Below are positions 1 to 7,442 of a DNA stretch of 64,000 bases, piece by piece. The notes under the pieces were generated by a model. It was given only the letters and a program-made list of their open reading frames with translations. It did no database searches and was not told the DNA's origin. Source of the stretch: RUG12783 sp946409545 (lineage in GTDB: Bacteria; Bacillota_I; Bacilli_A; RF39; UBA660); NCBI GenBank assembly GCA_946409545.1, contig CAMJWT010000008.1, positions 1 through 64,000 on the forward strand. The letters run 5' to 3'. A program made the position numbers and the translations under genes. Each line of letters begins with the position of its first letter. Positions within the stretch are counted from its first letter, which is position 1.

Positions 1-2
1 TT

Positions 3-79
3 GGTCTGTTAGTGCAGTGGCCTACCACGTCTGCCTGTCACGCAGAAGATCACGGGTCCGAATCCCGTACAGACCGCCA
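3..79 (+). tRNA. tRNA-Asp (GTC)
   Basis: Cloverleaf with acceptor arm GGTCTGT pairing ACAGACC, discriminator G and an encoded CCA. The anticodon stem-loop CTGCCT-GTC-ACGCAG gives anticodon GTC, and the T-arm contains GGTCCGAATCC. It lies 3 bases upstream of tRNA-Phe, so the two are probably cut from one transcript; the promoter is outside the window. Confidence 0.96.
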
Positions 80-82
80 TAT

Positions 83-158
83 GGCTCTTTAGCTCAGTCG
101 GTAGAGCAAGGGACTGAAAATCCCTGTGTCGGTGGTTCGATTCCACTAGGAGCCACCA
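83..158 (+). tRNA. tRNA-Phe (GAA)
   Basis: Acceptor arm GGCTCTT pairs with AGGAGCC and the CCA end is encoded. The anticodon stem AGGGA/TCCCT encloses loop CTGAAAA, giving anticodon GAA. The T-arm is GGTGG-TTCGATT-CCACT. It is the last tRNA before an intrinsic terminator. Confidence 0.96.
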
Positions 159-168
159 GGTTAAAAGG

Positions 169-195
169 AAAACTCGATTAAATCGAGTTTTTATT
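169..195 (+). terminator. Terminator of the tRNA-Asp/tRNA-Phe transcript
   Basis: Perfect stem AAACTCGAT/ATCGAGTTT with a very short loop, followed by a T-rich tract. It lies directly downstream of the CCA of tRNA-Phe. Confidence 0.85.
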
Positions 196-265
196 TTGTT
201 TAAATAATGTAAAAAATCTTTTAATTTTTTTCAATATCTTTATAATAAATCATCGGAGGAACAAA

Positions 266-679
266 GTGTTTGGAAAAAATAAAAAACGTTTAGAAGGAAA
301 GCAAGAAGAAAAAAAAGAAAAGTTAAATTTTGAAACCCAAGGTTATATCATGCCTGATTTATTTGATAGTGATAATTTAGTAGTTGCAAATCTTGAATTT
401 GTATCTAATAGAGTTACTACTAATGGTCCAATGGTTGAAACGACTGGACAAAAATATATTTTTGAAAAAATAAATGATAATGGTAAAATAAGATTTCGTG
501 AAGTATTTACAGGATTTGTTGCGGATAATGGAGAAGCAGCTTATTTTAATCTACCATATGTTGTATCTGAAACGCCAATTAAAGAAGTACTTAATGTTGC
601 AGATAAACTTCCTAAATATGGACTTCTTCTTGTATTAAATGAAATTAACTTTAATAATGAAAATAAAAAAAGAAGATAA
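266..679 (+). CDS. Small unknown protein (137 aa)
   Basis: I do not recognise this family. The protein starts at GTG, 5 bases after a strong GGAGGA ribosome site. Its first 20 residues are Lys/Glu rich and probably disordered. Residues about 25-125 look like a compact alpha/beta domain, and the C-terminus is basic (Asn-Lys-Lys-Arg-Arg). There is no signal peptide or membrane segment, so it is probably cytosolic. It is monocistronic between the tRNA terminator and its own terminator. The strong ribosome site and clean boundaries support a real gene; no function can be given. Confidence 0.7.
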   Translation: MFGKNKKRLEGKQEEKKEKLNFETQGYIMPDLFDSDNLVVANLEFVSNRVTTNGPMVETTGQKYIFEKINDNGKIRFREVFTGFVADNGEAAYFNLPYVVSETPIKEVLNVADKLPKYGLLLVLNEINFNNENKKRR

Positions 680-702
680 TTAATTATCAATTATCTTCTT
701 TT
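670..702 (+). terminator. Terminator after the 137-aa gene
   Basis: AAGAAGATAATT pairs with AATTATCTTCTT across a short loop, followed by a T run. The stem overlaps the last codons of the gene. A second small hairpin (AATAAGTA/TACTTATT, 735-756) sits over the end of the convergent ferredoxin gene. Confidence 0.8.
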
Positions 703-749
703 TTATGTTTATTTTATGATTATTACAATAAAAAAATAAGTATTGCTAC

Positions 750-986
750 TTATTCTTCATTTGTTTCTTCTTGAACTTCTTCAGAAACTTCTTCAGCTCC
801 ATATTCAATTGCACTTGTTGGACAAGAGTCAACAGCGTCTTGAATTTCATCTTTAAAATTATTAAAATCTTCTTCTTTACCTATAACTGATGATAATCCT
901 TCATCGTTAATTTGGAATACTTCTGGACAGATACTTTCACAAGCTCCACATCCAATACAATTATTATGATTTACTACTACTTTCAT
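750..986 (-). CDS. Ferredoxin, single [4Fe-4S] cluster
   Basis: A small cytosolic electron carrier of 78 residues. The motif CIGCGACESICP places Cys10, Cys13, Cys16 and Cys20 near the N-terminus, and Cys55-Pro56 supplies the distal ligand, as in the monocluster ferredoxins of Bacillota. The second cluster motif of 2[4Fe-4S] ferredoxins is absent. Residues 62-78 are an acidic Glu-rich tail that is probably disordered. The ATG is preceded on the minus strand by an AAGGAGGTAG ribosome site. It is convergent with the upstream 137-aa gene and likely monocistronic. A redox partner is not identifiable from context, although thioredoxin reductase and an NFU protein are also in the window. Confidence 0.93.
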   Translation of the reverse strand: MKVVVNHNNCIGCGACESICPEVFQINDEGLSSVIGKEEDFNNFKDEIQDAVDSCPTSAIEYGAEEVSEEVQEETNEE

Positions 987-1099
987 TTTACTACCTCCTT
1001 TGTAAACTAATTACATTATATCATAAAAAAAGAAGTTTTTTTAATAATTTATTGCGTATTATTTTTTTTTTATTATATAATTGATATGGTAGGTGAGAT

Positions 1100-2260
1100 A
1101 TGAATAATAATTACAATAATTATAATAATCAAAATATGAACAATGGTAATCAATTTGTTCCAAATATGCCACAAAATAATATGCAAGAGCAAAATAATCA
1201 GGGAAGTTTTACGGGAATAACACCAAATATGGTTAATAATCAAAATGAAGTACCAGTACAAAATCAATCAACATTTGTTAACAATGAAGTAGATAAAAAT
1301 GAAACTTACGCAATTATTGAAAAAAATCTACCTAAACTTGCAAAAGGTAATGGTTCTAAAACTTCAAGTTTTATTTTCTTAATTATTGGAGGTTTCTTCT
1401 TAATACTTGGATTAGTACTATATTTTGTTATGGAAGAAGATAGTAGAACAGTATTCTTAATTTTAGGTATTGCATTAGGAGTAATATTCCTTCCAATAGG
1501 ATTATTTAAATTAATTAAAGCTGGTAAATATCCAGTAGTTGATTATAACATTATTAAACAAGAGTTATATGGTACAGATTGTATGCTACTTAAAGATGCA
1601 GAAATTTTCTTTACAAGAAATCACGTTGTTAAATATGGTAGTAATCGCTTTGTTTTCCCTTATTCAGAGATTGCGATGGCTTATCCACAAGAACATCCTC
1701 AAGCAAGTGCATCAGTTAACACAGGTGGTTTAGCTGGAGCTTTAATTACCGGTGCAATTGCAGCAACACAAGCAGCTGTTCAAATGGCTAACGGTACTCA
1801 AGATATCGTAATTAAAACCAAACGTGGTGTAAAAGAAGTTTTCTTTGCTCATAAAAGAGAAGATGATATTTTAACTATTTTACAAGAAAAAGTACCTGGT
1901 ATTATGATTGGTAATACTAAAGAAAATAGAGAAGCTTATAAAGAAGTTAAAGAAGAAGCTAATGAAGCAATGCAACAACAACAAAATAATAGACCTGTTC
2001 AAGCAATGAATATGGGAATGAATCCATTGCCACCACAAAATAATCAACCAATGCCTCAACAAGGTATGAATAATAATATGCCACAACAACCTATGAATCA
2101 AAATTATAATCGTGGACCTATGCCACAAAATAATATGCCACAACCTGGTCCAATGCAACCACAACCACCTAAAAACGGTATGTATCAAAGACCTGCTGGT
2201 GGACAACCAAGAAGTTATAGTAGCAATATTAATGATCAACAAATCTTTAATCGTTTTTAA
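1100..2260 (+). CDS. Two-TM membrane protein with Asn/Gln-rich ends (386 aa)
   Basis: Function unknown. Residues 1-60 are Asn/Gln/Met rich and low complexity. Two hydrophobic segments follow at about residues 92-112 and 118-137. A folded domain follows at about 145-275, and residues 290-386 form a Pro/Gln/Asn/Met-rich disordered tail. The central part looks like a membrane-anchored PH-like or DUF domain, but I cannot name it. The ATG follows GGTAGGTGAG, and a TATAAT lies about 20 bases upstream. A terminator closes the gene, so it is probably monocistronic. The compositional bias of both ends resembles cytoplasmic scaffold or condensate-forming regions, which is speculation. Confidence 0.8.
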   Translation: MNNNYNNYNNQNMNNGNQFVPNMPQNNMQEQNNQGSFTGITPNMVNNQNEVPVQNQSTFVNNEVDKNETYAIIEKNLPKLAKGNGSKTSSFIFLIIGGFFLILGLVLYFVMEEDSRTVFLILGIALGVIFLPIGLFKLIKAGKYPVVDYNIIKQELYGTDCMLLKDAEIFFTRNHVVKYGSNRFVFPYSEIAMAYPQEHPQASASVNTGGLAGALITGAIAATQAAVQMANGTQDIVIKTKRGVKEVFFAHKREDDILTILQEKVPGIMIGNTKENREAYKEVKEEANEAMQQQQNNRPVQAMNMGMNPLPPQNNQPMPQQGMNNNMPQQPMNQNYNRGPMPQNNMPQPGPMQPQPPKNGMYQRPAGGQPRSYSSNINDQQIFNRF

Positions 2261-2284
2261 AAAGGGAATTATCCCTTTTTTATT
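2257..2284 (+). terminator. Terminator after the 386-aa membrane protein
   Basis: AAAAAGGGA-ATTA-TCCCTTTTTT hairpin with a T tract, immediately after the stop codon. Confidence 0.85.
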
Positions 2285-2335
2285 TTACTTTTTTTAATAA
2301 TTTTGATAATATAATATTGAGAGTAAGGTGATTGT

Positions 2336-3031
2336 ATGAGAATGGATAAATACAAAGATGAGTCTCTTGATGAAGAACCAGTAGTTGAAGAAGAAACTTC
2401 TCATGATGAATTTTCAAGAACCGAAAAGAATAATCGTATGTATCATGAAACTTACCTAAATAGTAGTGTTATTGATGTTAGTAAAGGTGTATCATCTATT
2501 TTTGGTGATTCCGAAGAAGAAACATTAGTTGAAGAAGAAATACCAAAAGAAATATATATTGAAAAGAACTATGATGTAGATGACTTTATTGAAAAAGCTC
2601 ATGCTAATAAAGAAAATGATAATTTAATGCGTAGTTTGGTAGATACTGATTATGATGTTAATAAAGTTAATGAAAAACAAGATGAAATTAGTAAGTTAAT
2701 TGAAAAAATAGAAGAAAAAGAACAACAAGAAGATTTCTTTAGTGATTTACTTCCTGATGAAAATTCTAATACAGCGATTACAGATCCTGTTTTTGAAGAG
2801 ACATCTCTTGATTCTGATACTATTGAAGAAACTAAACTTGAAACTTTAATTGGTGATGAAACATTTATGAATTTTGCTAAAGCTGAAGAAGAGAAAAAAC
2901 AAGAAGATGAAAGTTTTAAAGATATTATTGAACCAAAAGTTAAGTTACCTAAAAAACTTCCATTAATTGCTTTTATCGTGTCTGCTGTAATTCTTTTGAT
3001 AGTTGTAATATTAATTATCGTATTAAAATAG
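2336..3031 (+). CDS. Acidic protein with C-terminal membrane anchor (231 aa)
   Basis: Unrecognised. About 200 residues are very rich in Glu, Asp, Lys and Ser with little hydrophobic core, probably disordered or partly coiled-coil (about residues 110-135). One transmembrane helix at about residues 207-230 ends the protein, so it is a tail-anchored, largely cytosolic protein. The ribosome site GTAAGGTG precedes two possible ATG starts two codons apart (2336 or 2342); the first is given. A terminator overlaps its stop. Its position between another disordered membrane protein and the WxG operon suggests no defined function. Confidence 0.78.
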   Translation: MRMDKYKDESLDEEPVVEEETSHDEFSRTEKNNRMYHETYLNSSVIDVSKGVSSIFGDSEEETLVEEEIPKEIYIEKNYDVDDFIEKAHANKENDNLMRSLVDTDYDVNKVNEKQDEISKLIEKIEEKEQQEDFFSDLLPDENSNTAITDPVFEETSLDSDTIEETKLETLIGDETFMNFAKAEEEKKQEDESFKDIIEPKVKLPKKLPLIAFIVSAVILLIVVILIIVLK

Positions 3032-3049
3032 CATTTCGCTATTTTTTTA
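3027..3049 (+). terminator. Terminator after the acidic tail-anchored gene
   Basis: Short hairpin ATAGC-ATTTC-GCTAT followed by seven T residues, overlapping the stop codon. Confidence 0.75.
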
Positions 3050-3078
3050 TTTGTGATAAAATATAAATAGAGGATAAT

Positions 3079-3369
3079 ATGAGTGATTTAAAAATAGGAA
3101 TAGATAGTATTGATCAAACCAAAAAAGATTTATTATTAAAACTTGATGATATTACAAGTAAGTACGATTATATTCTTGAAATGGTAGAAGATAGCAAGAA
3201 TCTTTTTGATTCCGAAACAGCAAAATATTTACGTGAAAAAATATTTGATAATGTTAAAGAACAAAAAAACTATATTAATAATGAGTTTAATCCTTTTATT
3301 AACGAACTTGATGTTGTAAAAGAAAAGTATTCTAGTCTCTATAATGATATTAAAAAGGAGGTTAGTTAA
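3079..3369 (+). CDS. Small helical protein, first gene of WxG/papain-like operon (96 aa)
   Basis: The protein is almost entirely predicted alpha-helical and highly charged, without signal peptide or membrane segment. Its length (about 100 residues) and helix-turn-helix character fit the WXG100-like or LXG-associated small proteins encoded next to type VII secretion effectors, but no WxG motif is present. The ribosome site GAGGAT precedes ATG, with a TATAAA-like -10 upstream. It begins a tightly packed operon: the next gene starts one base after its stop. By analogy to Lap-type partners of LXG proteins it may be a targeting chaperone for the large proteins downstream; this rests on context only. 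Confidence 0.7.
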   Translation: MSDLKIGIDSIDQTKKDLLLKLDDITSKYDYILEMVEDSKNLFDSETAKYLREKIFDNVKEQKNYINNEFNPFINELDVVKEKYSSLYNDIKKEVS

Positions 3370-3370
3370 T

Positions 3371-3703
3371 ATGAAATATATAGTTAAAATGGATGATTTA
3401 AAAACCTTTTCTTCATCTTTTACTAATTATTGTAATAAAGAATTATTAAGTTCTATTAATAGTTTAGAAAATGATTTTAATAAAATAGATTGGGAAGGTC
3501 AAAATAAAGATTTATATAAAGAAGAATTATTAGATAAAATTAATTATTTAAAAAGTAATTTAGATAATTTATATTTCTTTGCATATTTTTATAAACTTGT
3601 TAGTGAAAGATATACAGAAGCTAATATGTTAGCAATTAAAGAATTTGATGAAATTAAAAAAGAATTATTAGAATTAGAAGAAAAAATGGAGAATGTTTTA
3701 TGA
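3371..3703 (+). CDS. WXG100-like small helical protein (110 aa)
   Basis: A helical, charged protein of about 110 residues with a central Asp-Trp-Glu-Gly-Gln turn near residue 40. That W-x-G is the hallmark of the ESAT-6/WXG100 superfamily hairpin. There is no signal peptide, as expected for type VII substrates or partners. I chose the ATG at 3371 because the AAAGGAGG ribosome site at the end of the previous gene lies about 8 bases upstream; an earlier in-frame ATG at 3344 overlaps that gene. It shares ATGA with the next gene, so the two are translationally coupled. Assignment to the superfamily rests on the motif, length and neighbours. Confidence 0.7.
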   Translation: MKYIVKMDDLKTFSSSFTNYCNKELLSSINSLENDFNKIDWEGQNKDLYKEELLDKINYLKSNLDNLYFFAYFYKLVSERYTEANMLAIKEFDEIKKELLELEEKMENVL

Positions 3704-4011
3704 ATAGTGTATTATATCAAAGTAAAGCTCGTACAGCTAATTCTAGTATTGATAACGCCAAAACATCAATTGATAATTCAATAACAATTATTAATAGCTT
3801 AATATCAAGAATTCCTAATCATAATGGTTATGATGCACTAGGAAGAAATACTAATGAAAGTTTAACTTCTGTTAAAACTTCTTTAAGTGATACAACATCT
3901 AGTTTTGAATCTCTTAAATCAAGTATTATGAGTAAAGCAATATCTGAAGATCAAGAACTTGATTTGTTAAAAGATAATGGTGATAAAGATGGGGACACTA
4001 ACCAGGAATAG
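3700..4011 (+). CDS. Small Ser/Thr-rich helical protein, LXG-partner-like (103 aa)
   Basis: A predicted helical protein rich in Ser, Asn and Thr, without a signal peptide or membrane segment. A central break (Pro-Asn-His-Asn-Gly, about residues 40-44) could be the turn of a helical hairpin. This is comparable in size to YwqI/DUF5344-type partners encoded upstream of LXG effectors. The start codon lies in the ATGA overlap with the preceding WxG protein. Its 3' end overlaps the next gene by 23 bases. Its role in delivering the following protein is an inference from gene order. Confidence 0.62.
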   Translation: MNSVLYQSKARTANSSIDNAKTSIDNSITIINSLISRIPNHNGYDALGRNTNESLTSVKTSLSDTTSSFESLKSSIMSKAISEDQELDLLKDNGDKDGDTNQE

Positions 4012-5224
4012 TTATCAGTTTGATGCTAGTATAAATATTGAAGATTCTGAGATTTATTCTTCAATTGTAAGTGATATTAATAGTGGTGTAAAAGCTAAAA
4101 TAGGTGATGCTATTAATAATCTTATGGTAGCTGAAAAAATTATTAATTATGATTTAAGTAATCTAACTGTTTTATCATCAAAAATAGTTGGTCTTAGTAA
4201 CATACTTAGAGAGTGTGATTCTCTTGGAAATAAGATTAATACTGGTGTACGAATATATGAAGAATATGATTCATCTTTAAAAGAAATACTTGATAGTTAT
4301 TTAATAGATGGATTATTTAATGGTATGGAGATTCATTTTAAGGATGATGGAACTGTTAAAGAGATGGATTTAGATGAGTTCTTTAAATATTTTGATAATA
4401 ATCAAAAAGGATTTTATTATGGAATTAATCAAGGACCATTTAATGATATAAAGAAGACTGATCCAGAATATTATGAATACTTAAGAAAATTAATGAAAGA
4501 TAAATATGGTTTTAATGATGATGATATCGACTTCTTTATGGGTTCTATCGATGAAGCAGGTTCATGTGCTTATGCAAGAAGTGCAAATGATGTTATTCTA
4601 GCTTATAAAGATCGACCAGACCTATTTGAAGAAACATTTGGATATCCATTATATATCAAGAATAGTGAAGGAAAAATGATTCTTAATGCCACAGAATTAT
4701 ATATTGATTACTTAATGACTTCTTATCGTGATTATGATGGTAATACGATTGTTAAATATATTGATGGTAAATATGTTATTAACAAAGAAGGAAATATATA
4801 TGGTAATTATATAAGTATTTATGATGAAGCTTATAAATTCTTTGATGTTAAAACAAAAGATTCTAAAATACCAATTAGTTGTCATTCAGAAGAGATTTAT
4901 GATCAATCTATGAACTATGATAAAGAATCATTAAAGAAATTTTTAGAAGAACAAATGGCTTCAAATGAAGGATTATCGATGGGAATGTGTCCAACTGGTC
5001 AAGCACATAATGGACCTGAAAACGGTCCTAAGTCAGTACCATATTATTCCCTTGAAACAGGAAATGTTTATCAAATGGGTGGTGGACATTGGATAACAAT
5101 AACCAATATTACTGATGAAGGTATTGTTGTAGACAGTTGGGGCGAAAGATTTCTTGTAAAATATGATGATTTAATAAAAGATTGTTGTTTTAATATTTTT
5201 ACAACTAATTTTGAAACTAAGTAA
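3989..5224 (+). CDS. Papain-like cysteine peptidase-like effector candidate, copy 1 (411 aa)
   Basis: A two-part protein. Residues 1-100 are helical and lack a signal peptide, as in LXG-type targeting regions. Residues about 180-411 form a domain with a papain/C39-like arrangement: Cys193 in SCAYAR, His367 in GGGHWITIT, and Asp382 in VDSWG. This spacing fits a Cys-His-Asp triad on the papain fold and all three are conserved in the paralogue downstream. The ATG at 3989 was chosen because the next gene begins with the same MG.LTR.SYQFDAS pattern and GGTGATAAAG precedes it; an in-frame ATG exists at 3977. Possible roles are a secreted peptidase, amidase or transglutaminase-like toxin. No sequence family can be named with certainty. 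Confidence 0.75.
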   Translation: MGTLTRNSYQFDASINIEDSEIYSSIVSDINSGVKAKIGDAINNLMVAEKIINYDLSNLTVLSSKIVGLSNILRECDSLGNKINTGVRIYEEYDSSLKEILDSYLIDGLFNGMEIHFKDDGTVKEMDLDEFFKYFDNNQKGFYYGINQGPFNDIKKTDPEYYEYLRKLMKDKYGFNDDDIDFFMGSIDEAGSCAYARSANDVILAYKDRPDLFEETFGYPLYIKNSEGKMILNATELYIDYLMTSYRDYDGNTIVKYIDGKYVINKEGNIYGNYISIYDEAYKFFDVKTKDSKIPISCHSEEIYDQSMNYDKESLKKFLEEQMASNEGLSMGMCPTGQAHNGPENGPKSVPYYSLETGNVYQMGGGHWITITNITDEGIVVDSWGERFLVKYDDLIKDCCFNIFTTNFETK

Positions 5225-5245
5225 TAATTAGAAAAGAGGAGCAAG

Positions 5246-6496
5246 ATGGGAGTATTAACAAGAGAAAGTTATCAATTTGATGCAAGTATAAGTATTGAAG
5301 ATTCTGATACATATTATGACATTATTAGTGAGATAAATAGTAATTTAAAAGATAAATTAAATACAGCTGTTCTAAATCTCACAGTAGCTAAAAATGTCAT
5401 TGATTTTGATCTAAGTAGTCAAAATCTTATTGCATCAAAAATAAATGATATAAATAATATAAATAATGATTGTAACTCCATTGGTAGTAAGATAGATACA
5501 GGAGTACGTATATATGAAGAATATGATTCGTCTCTTAAAGAAATCCTTGATTGCTACCTAATAGATGGATTATTTAATGGTATGGAGATTCATTTTAAAG
5601 AAGATGGTACTGTCGGGGAAATGGATTTAGATAAACTTTTTGAATATTTTGATGGTAATCAAGATGGATCTTATTATGGTTGTAATCAAAATCCTTTTAG
5701 TCATATTAAAGATACGGATCCCGAATATTATGAATATTTAAGAAAAATGATGGCTGAAAAATATGGACTAACAGAAGATGATATTGATTTCTTTATGGAA
5801 AAAGTTGATAAAGCATCAACATGTACTTATGCTAGATGTGTTAATGATGTTATTTTTGCTTATAAAGACCGACCAGATTTATTTGAAGAAACATTTGGTT
5901 ACCCATTATATATCAAGAATAGTGAAGGTAAAATGATTTTAAATTATACGGAACTATTAACAGATTATATTGTAACTTCATGTTGTAAACCTAATCCCAA
6001 GAATACAATTCCACCATTTATTTCAAAAATAGATGGAAAATATGTGATGAATCGTGAAGGAAATGTTTATGGTGGTATGCAATCATGGATGAATGAACAT
6101 TATTTCTTTGAAGAAAAAACGAAGAATTCTAAAGTCCCTGTTAGCTGTGAAGTAGATGTTGCTGTTCCAGAAGAAAGTGATATTACGAAAGAAGAATTAA
6201 AAGCGATTCTTGAAAGAATAATGAAAGATGGTAATTCTGCAAGTATTGGAATGATTCCTAAAGGTCGAGGTCAAAATGCTAATGGTGAAGAAGACGCTTT
6301 AGTAATACCTTTTTATTCTCAAGAAAATGAAAATGTATATAATATGGGTGGTAATCATTGGGTTACCATAACTGAAGTAACAGATGAAGGTATTATTGTT
6401 GATAGTTGGGGAGAAAAATGTTTAATTACCTTTGATGATTTAGTTAACAATTCGTTTTATAGCATACATGAAACAAAGTTTGGAAGTGGTGAATAA
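5246..6496 (+). CDS. Papain-like cysteine peptidase-like effector candidate, copy 2 (416 aa)
   Basis: A tandem paralogue of the preceding gene, closely similar over its whole length. The motif GVRIYEEYDSSLKEIL and the block DLFEETFGYPLYIKNSEGKM are shared exactly. The putative triad is conserved: Cys193 (TCTYAR), His371 (GGNHWVTIT), Asp386 (VDSWG). The most diverged part is about residues 245-345. A GAGGAGCAAG ribosome site precedes ATG and the gap from copy 1 is 21 bases. The stop overlaps the next start by one base (TAATG). Conserved ends with a variable middle would suit effectors that diversify target or immunity specificity, which is inference. Confidence 0.75.
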   Translation: MGVLTRESYQFDASISIEDSDTYYDIISEINSNLKDKLNTAVLNLTVAKNVIDFDLSSQNLIASKINDINNINNDCNSIGSKIDTGVRIYEEYDSSLKEILDCYLIDGLFNGMEIHFKEDGTVGEMDLDKLFEYFDGNQDGSYYGCNQNPFSHIKDTDPEYYEYLRKMMAEKYGLTEDDIDFFMEKVDKASTCTYARCVNDVIFAYKDRPDLFEETFGYPLYIKNSEGKMILNYTELLTDYIVTSCCKPNPKNTIPPFISKIDGKYVMNREGNVYGGMQSWMNEHYFFEEKTKNSKVPVSCEVDVAVPEESDITKEELKAILERIMKDGNSASIGMIPKGRGQNANGEEDALVIPFYSQENENVYNMGGNHWVTITEVTDEGIIVDSWGEKCLITFDDLVNNSFYSIHETKFGSGE

Positions 6497-7092
6497 TGAA
6501 ATTTAAAGATGTAACTTATGATGATTTAGTTAGTTTAAATATTGCATTAGATTTTAATAGAGACGATCAAGTTAGTTTAATACTATATAATATTTATAGA
6601 CGTTTTTATACGGAATACTTAATTAAAAAACTAAGATTGTTAGATTATGATAAATTATTACAAGAATTAAATATTGAAAATAATGATTTAGATTTTTATA
6701 AAAGATATAGTAGTGATTATTTAAAATATATTTTTATTAGAAATAATCTTTATGTTAGTAAATTAACAGAAGAAGAAAAAGAATATTTATTAAGAAATGA
6801 AAATAGTGATTTAAATGAAGAAATAGAATCATTTATTGAAAGAACTTATAAAAGAGTAATAAATGGTTTTGGTGATAATGACTATTGTTTCTATGGAAAA
6901 CAAATAAAAACTTACGCAGCTAAATCAGATATGATTGTAATAGGAATTTACGATGATAAATATGATTTAATTATAAATAATAGAGTTAATGAAATAGGTT
7001 TATCAATAGAAAGTAAAATGGATAATGTTAAAGTTTTAACATATAAAAAAGATACTTATGAGGAAGAAGATATTTTTCCTATAAGAAGATAG
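6496..7092 (+). CDS. Charged helical protein, possible immunity protein (198 aa)
   Basis: The last gene of the operon; it starts in the TAATG overlap with the second papain-like protein. It is highly charged (Asp, Glu, Lys, Arg, Tyr rich), helical in its first 130 residues and more beta-like at the end. It has no signal peptide or membrane segment. I do not recognise it. A cytosolic protein translationally coupled to a toxin-like enzyme is the usual position of an immunity protein, and this is the only basis for the suggestion. A weak hairpin with T tract (AGTTA/TAACT, 7090-7112) may end the operon. Confidence 0.6.
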   Translation: MKFKDVTYDDLVSLNIALDFNRDDQVSLILYNIYRRFYTEYLIKKLRLLDYDKLLQELNIENNDLDFYKRYSSDYLKYIFIRNNLYVSKLTEEEKEYLLRNENSDLNEEIESFIERTYKRVINGFGDNDYCFYGKQIKTYAAKSDMIVIGIYDDKYDLIINNRVNEIGLSIESKMDNVKVLTYKKDTYEEEDIFPIRR

Positions 7093-7112
7093 TTAACTTT
7101 TGTAACTTTTTG

Positions 7113-7140
7113 TTGAAAAATAAGGATTTTATGTTATAAT
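7113..7140 (+). promoter_or_regulatory. Promoter of the rimP-nusA-infB operon
   Basis: TTGAAA (-35, 7113-7118), a 16-base spacer and TATAAT (-10, 7135-7140). It lies between the effector operon and rimP and would start transcription near 7147, at the edge of the leader hairpin. Confidence 0.85.
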
Positions 7141-7149
7141 GTTTATGTC

Positions 7150-7167
7150 GAGTGGGGGAACCCACTC
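7150..7167 (+). promoter_or_regulatory. Leader hairpin of the nusA operon
   Basis: A perfect 7-bp GC-rich stem GAGTGGG/CCCACTC closed by a GGAA tetraloop (GNRA type), followed by TTTAATTTATTTTT. It sits at the very 5' end of the nusA operon mRNA. It could be a 5' stabiliser or an attenuator on which NusA feeds back; the T tract is broken by A residues, so termination would be partial. Confidence 0.65.
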
Positions 7168-7192
7168 TTTAATTTATTTTTAAGGAGGAATT

Positions 7193-7441
7193 GTGGAAAA
7201 TAAGATTAGAGAGATTATAGGCAATAATTTAGATAGTTTAGGTCTAGTTATTGACAGTGTAAAATTAGAAAAAGAAGGAAATAATGACTTCTTAAGAATA
7301 TGTTTAGATAGCGAAAAGATAATTGATTTAGATTTAATTACAGAAGCTAGTCATATTATTAATGATTTAATTGATAATAGTGATTTTGAACTTGAGAATT
7401 ATAATCTAGATATTTATGGAAAAAGTAAAGGTGGGGAATAA
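7193..7441 (+). CDS. rimP: Ribosome maturation factor RimP, short form (82 aa)
   Basis: RimP assists 30S subunit assembly in the cytosol. The call rests on position (first gene before nusA, as in most Bacillota) and on the N-terminal domain pattern: LGLVIDSVKLEKEG, FLRICLDSE, IDLDLITEASHIINDLID. The family is usually about 150 residues; this protein stops near the conserved region that normally reads YxLEVSSPGLxRPL, here only YNLDIYGK. The C-terminal SH3-like domain is therefore missing entirely. It starts at GTG after AAGGAGG. The reading frame ends cleanly one base before nusA, so this is a shortened gene rather than an obvious frameshift. Confidence 0.7.
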   Translation: MENKIREIIGNNLDSLGLVIDSVKLEKEGNNDFLRICLDSEKIIDLDLITEASHIINDLIDNSDFELENYNLDIYGKSKGGE

Positions 7442-7442
7442 G

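Noticed and set aside
1880..2242. Reverse-strand frame of about 120 codons rich in Trp, His and Ile opposite the Gln/Asn-rich gene
   Set aside because: It is a shadow of the low-complexity CAA/AAT codons on the plus strand; composition is nonsensical and there is no ribosome site.
3979..4011. Frameshift fusing the 103-aa gene to the papain-like gene
   Set aside because: The 23-base overlap is between two complete frames and the second gene has its own ribosome site and a start matching its paralogue.
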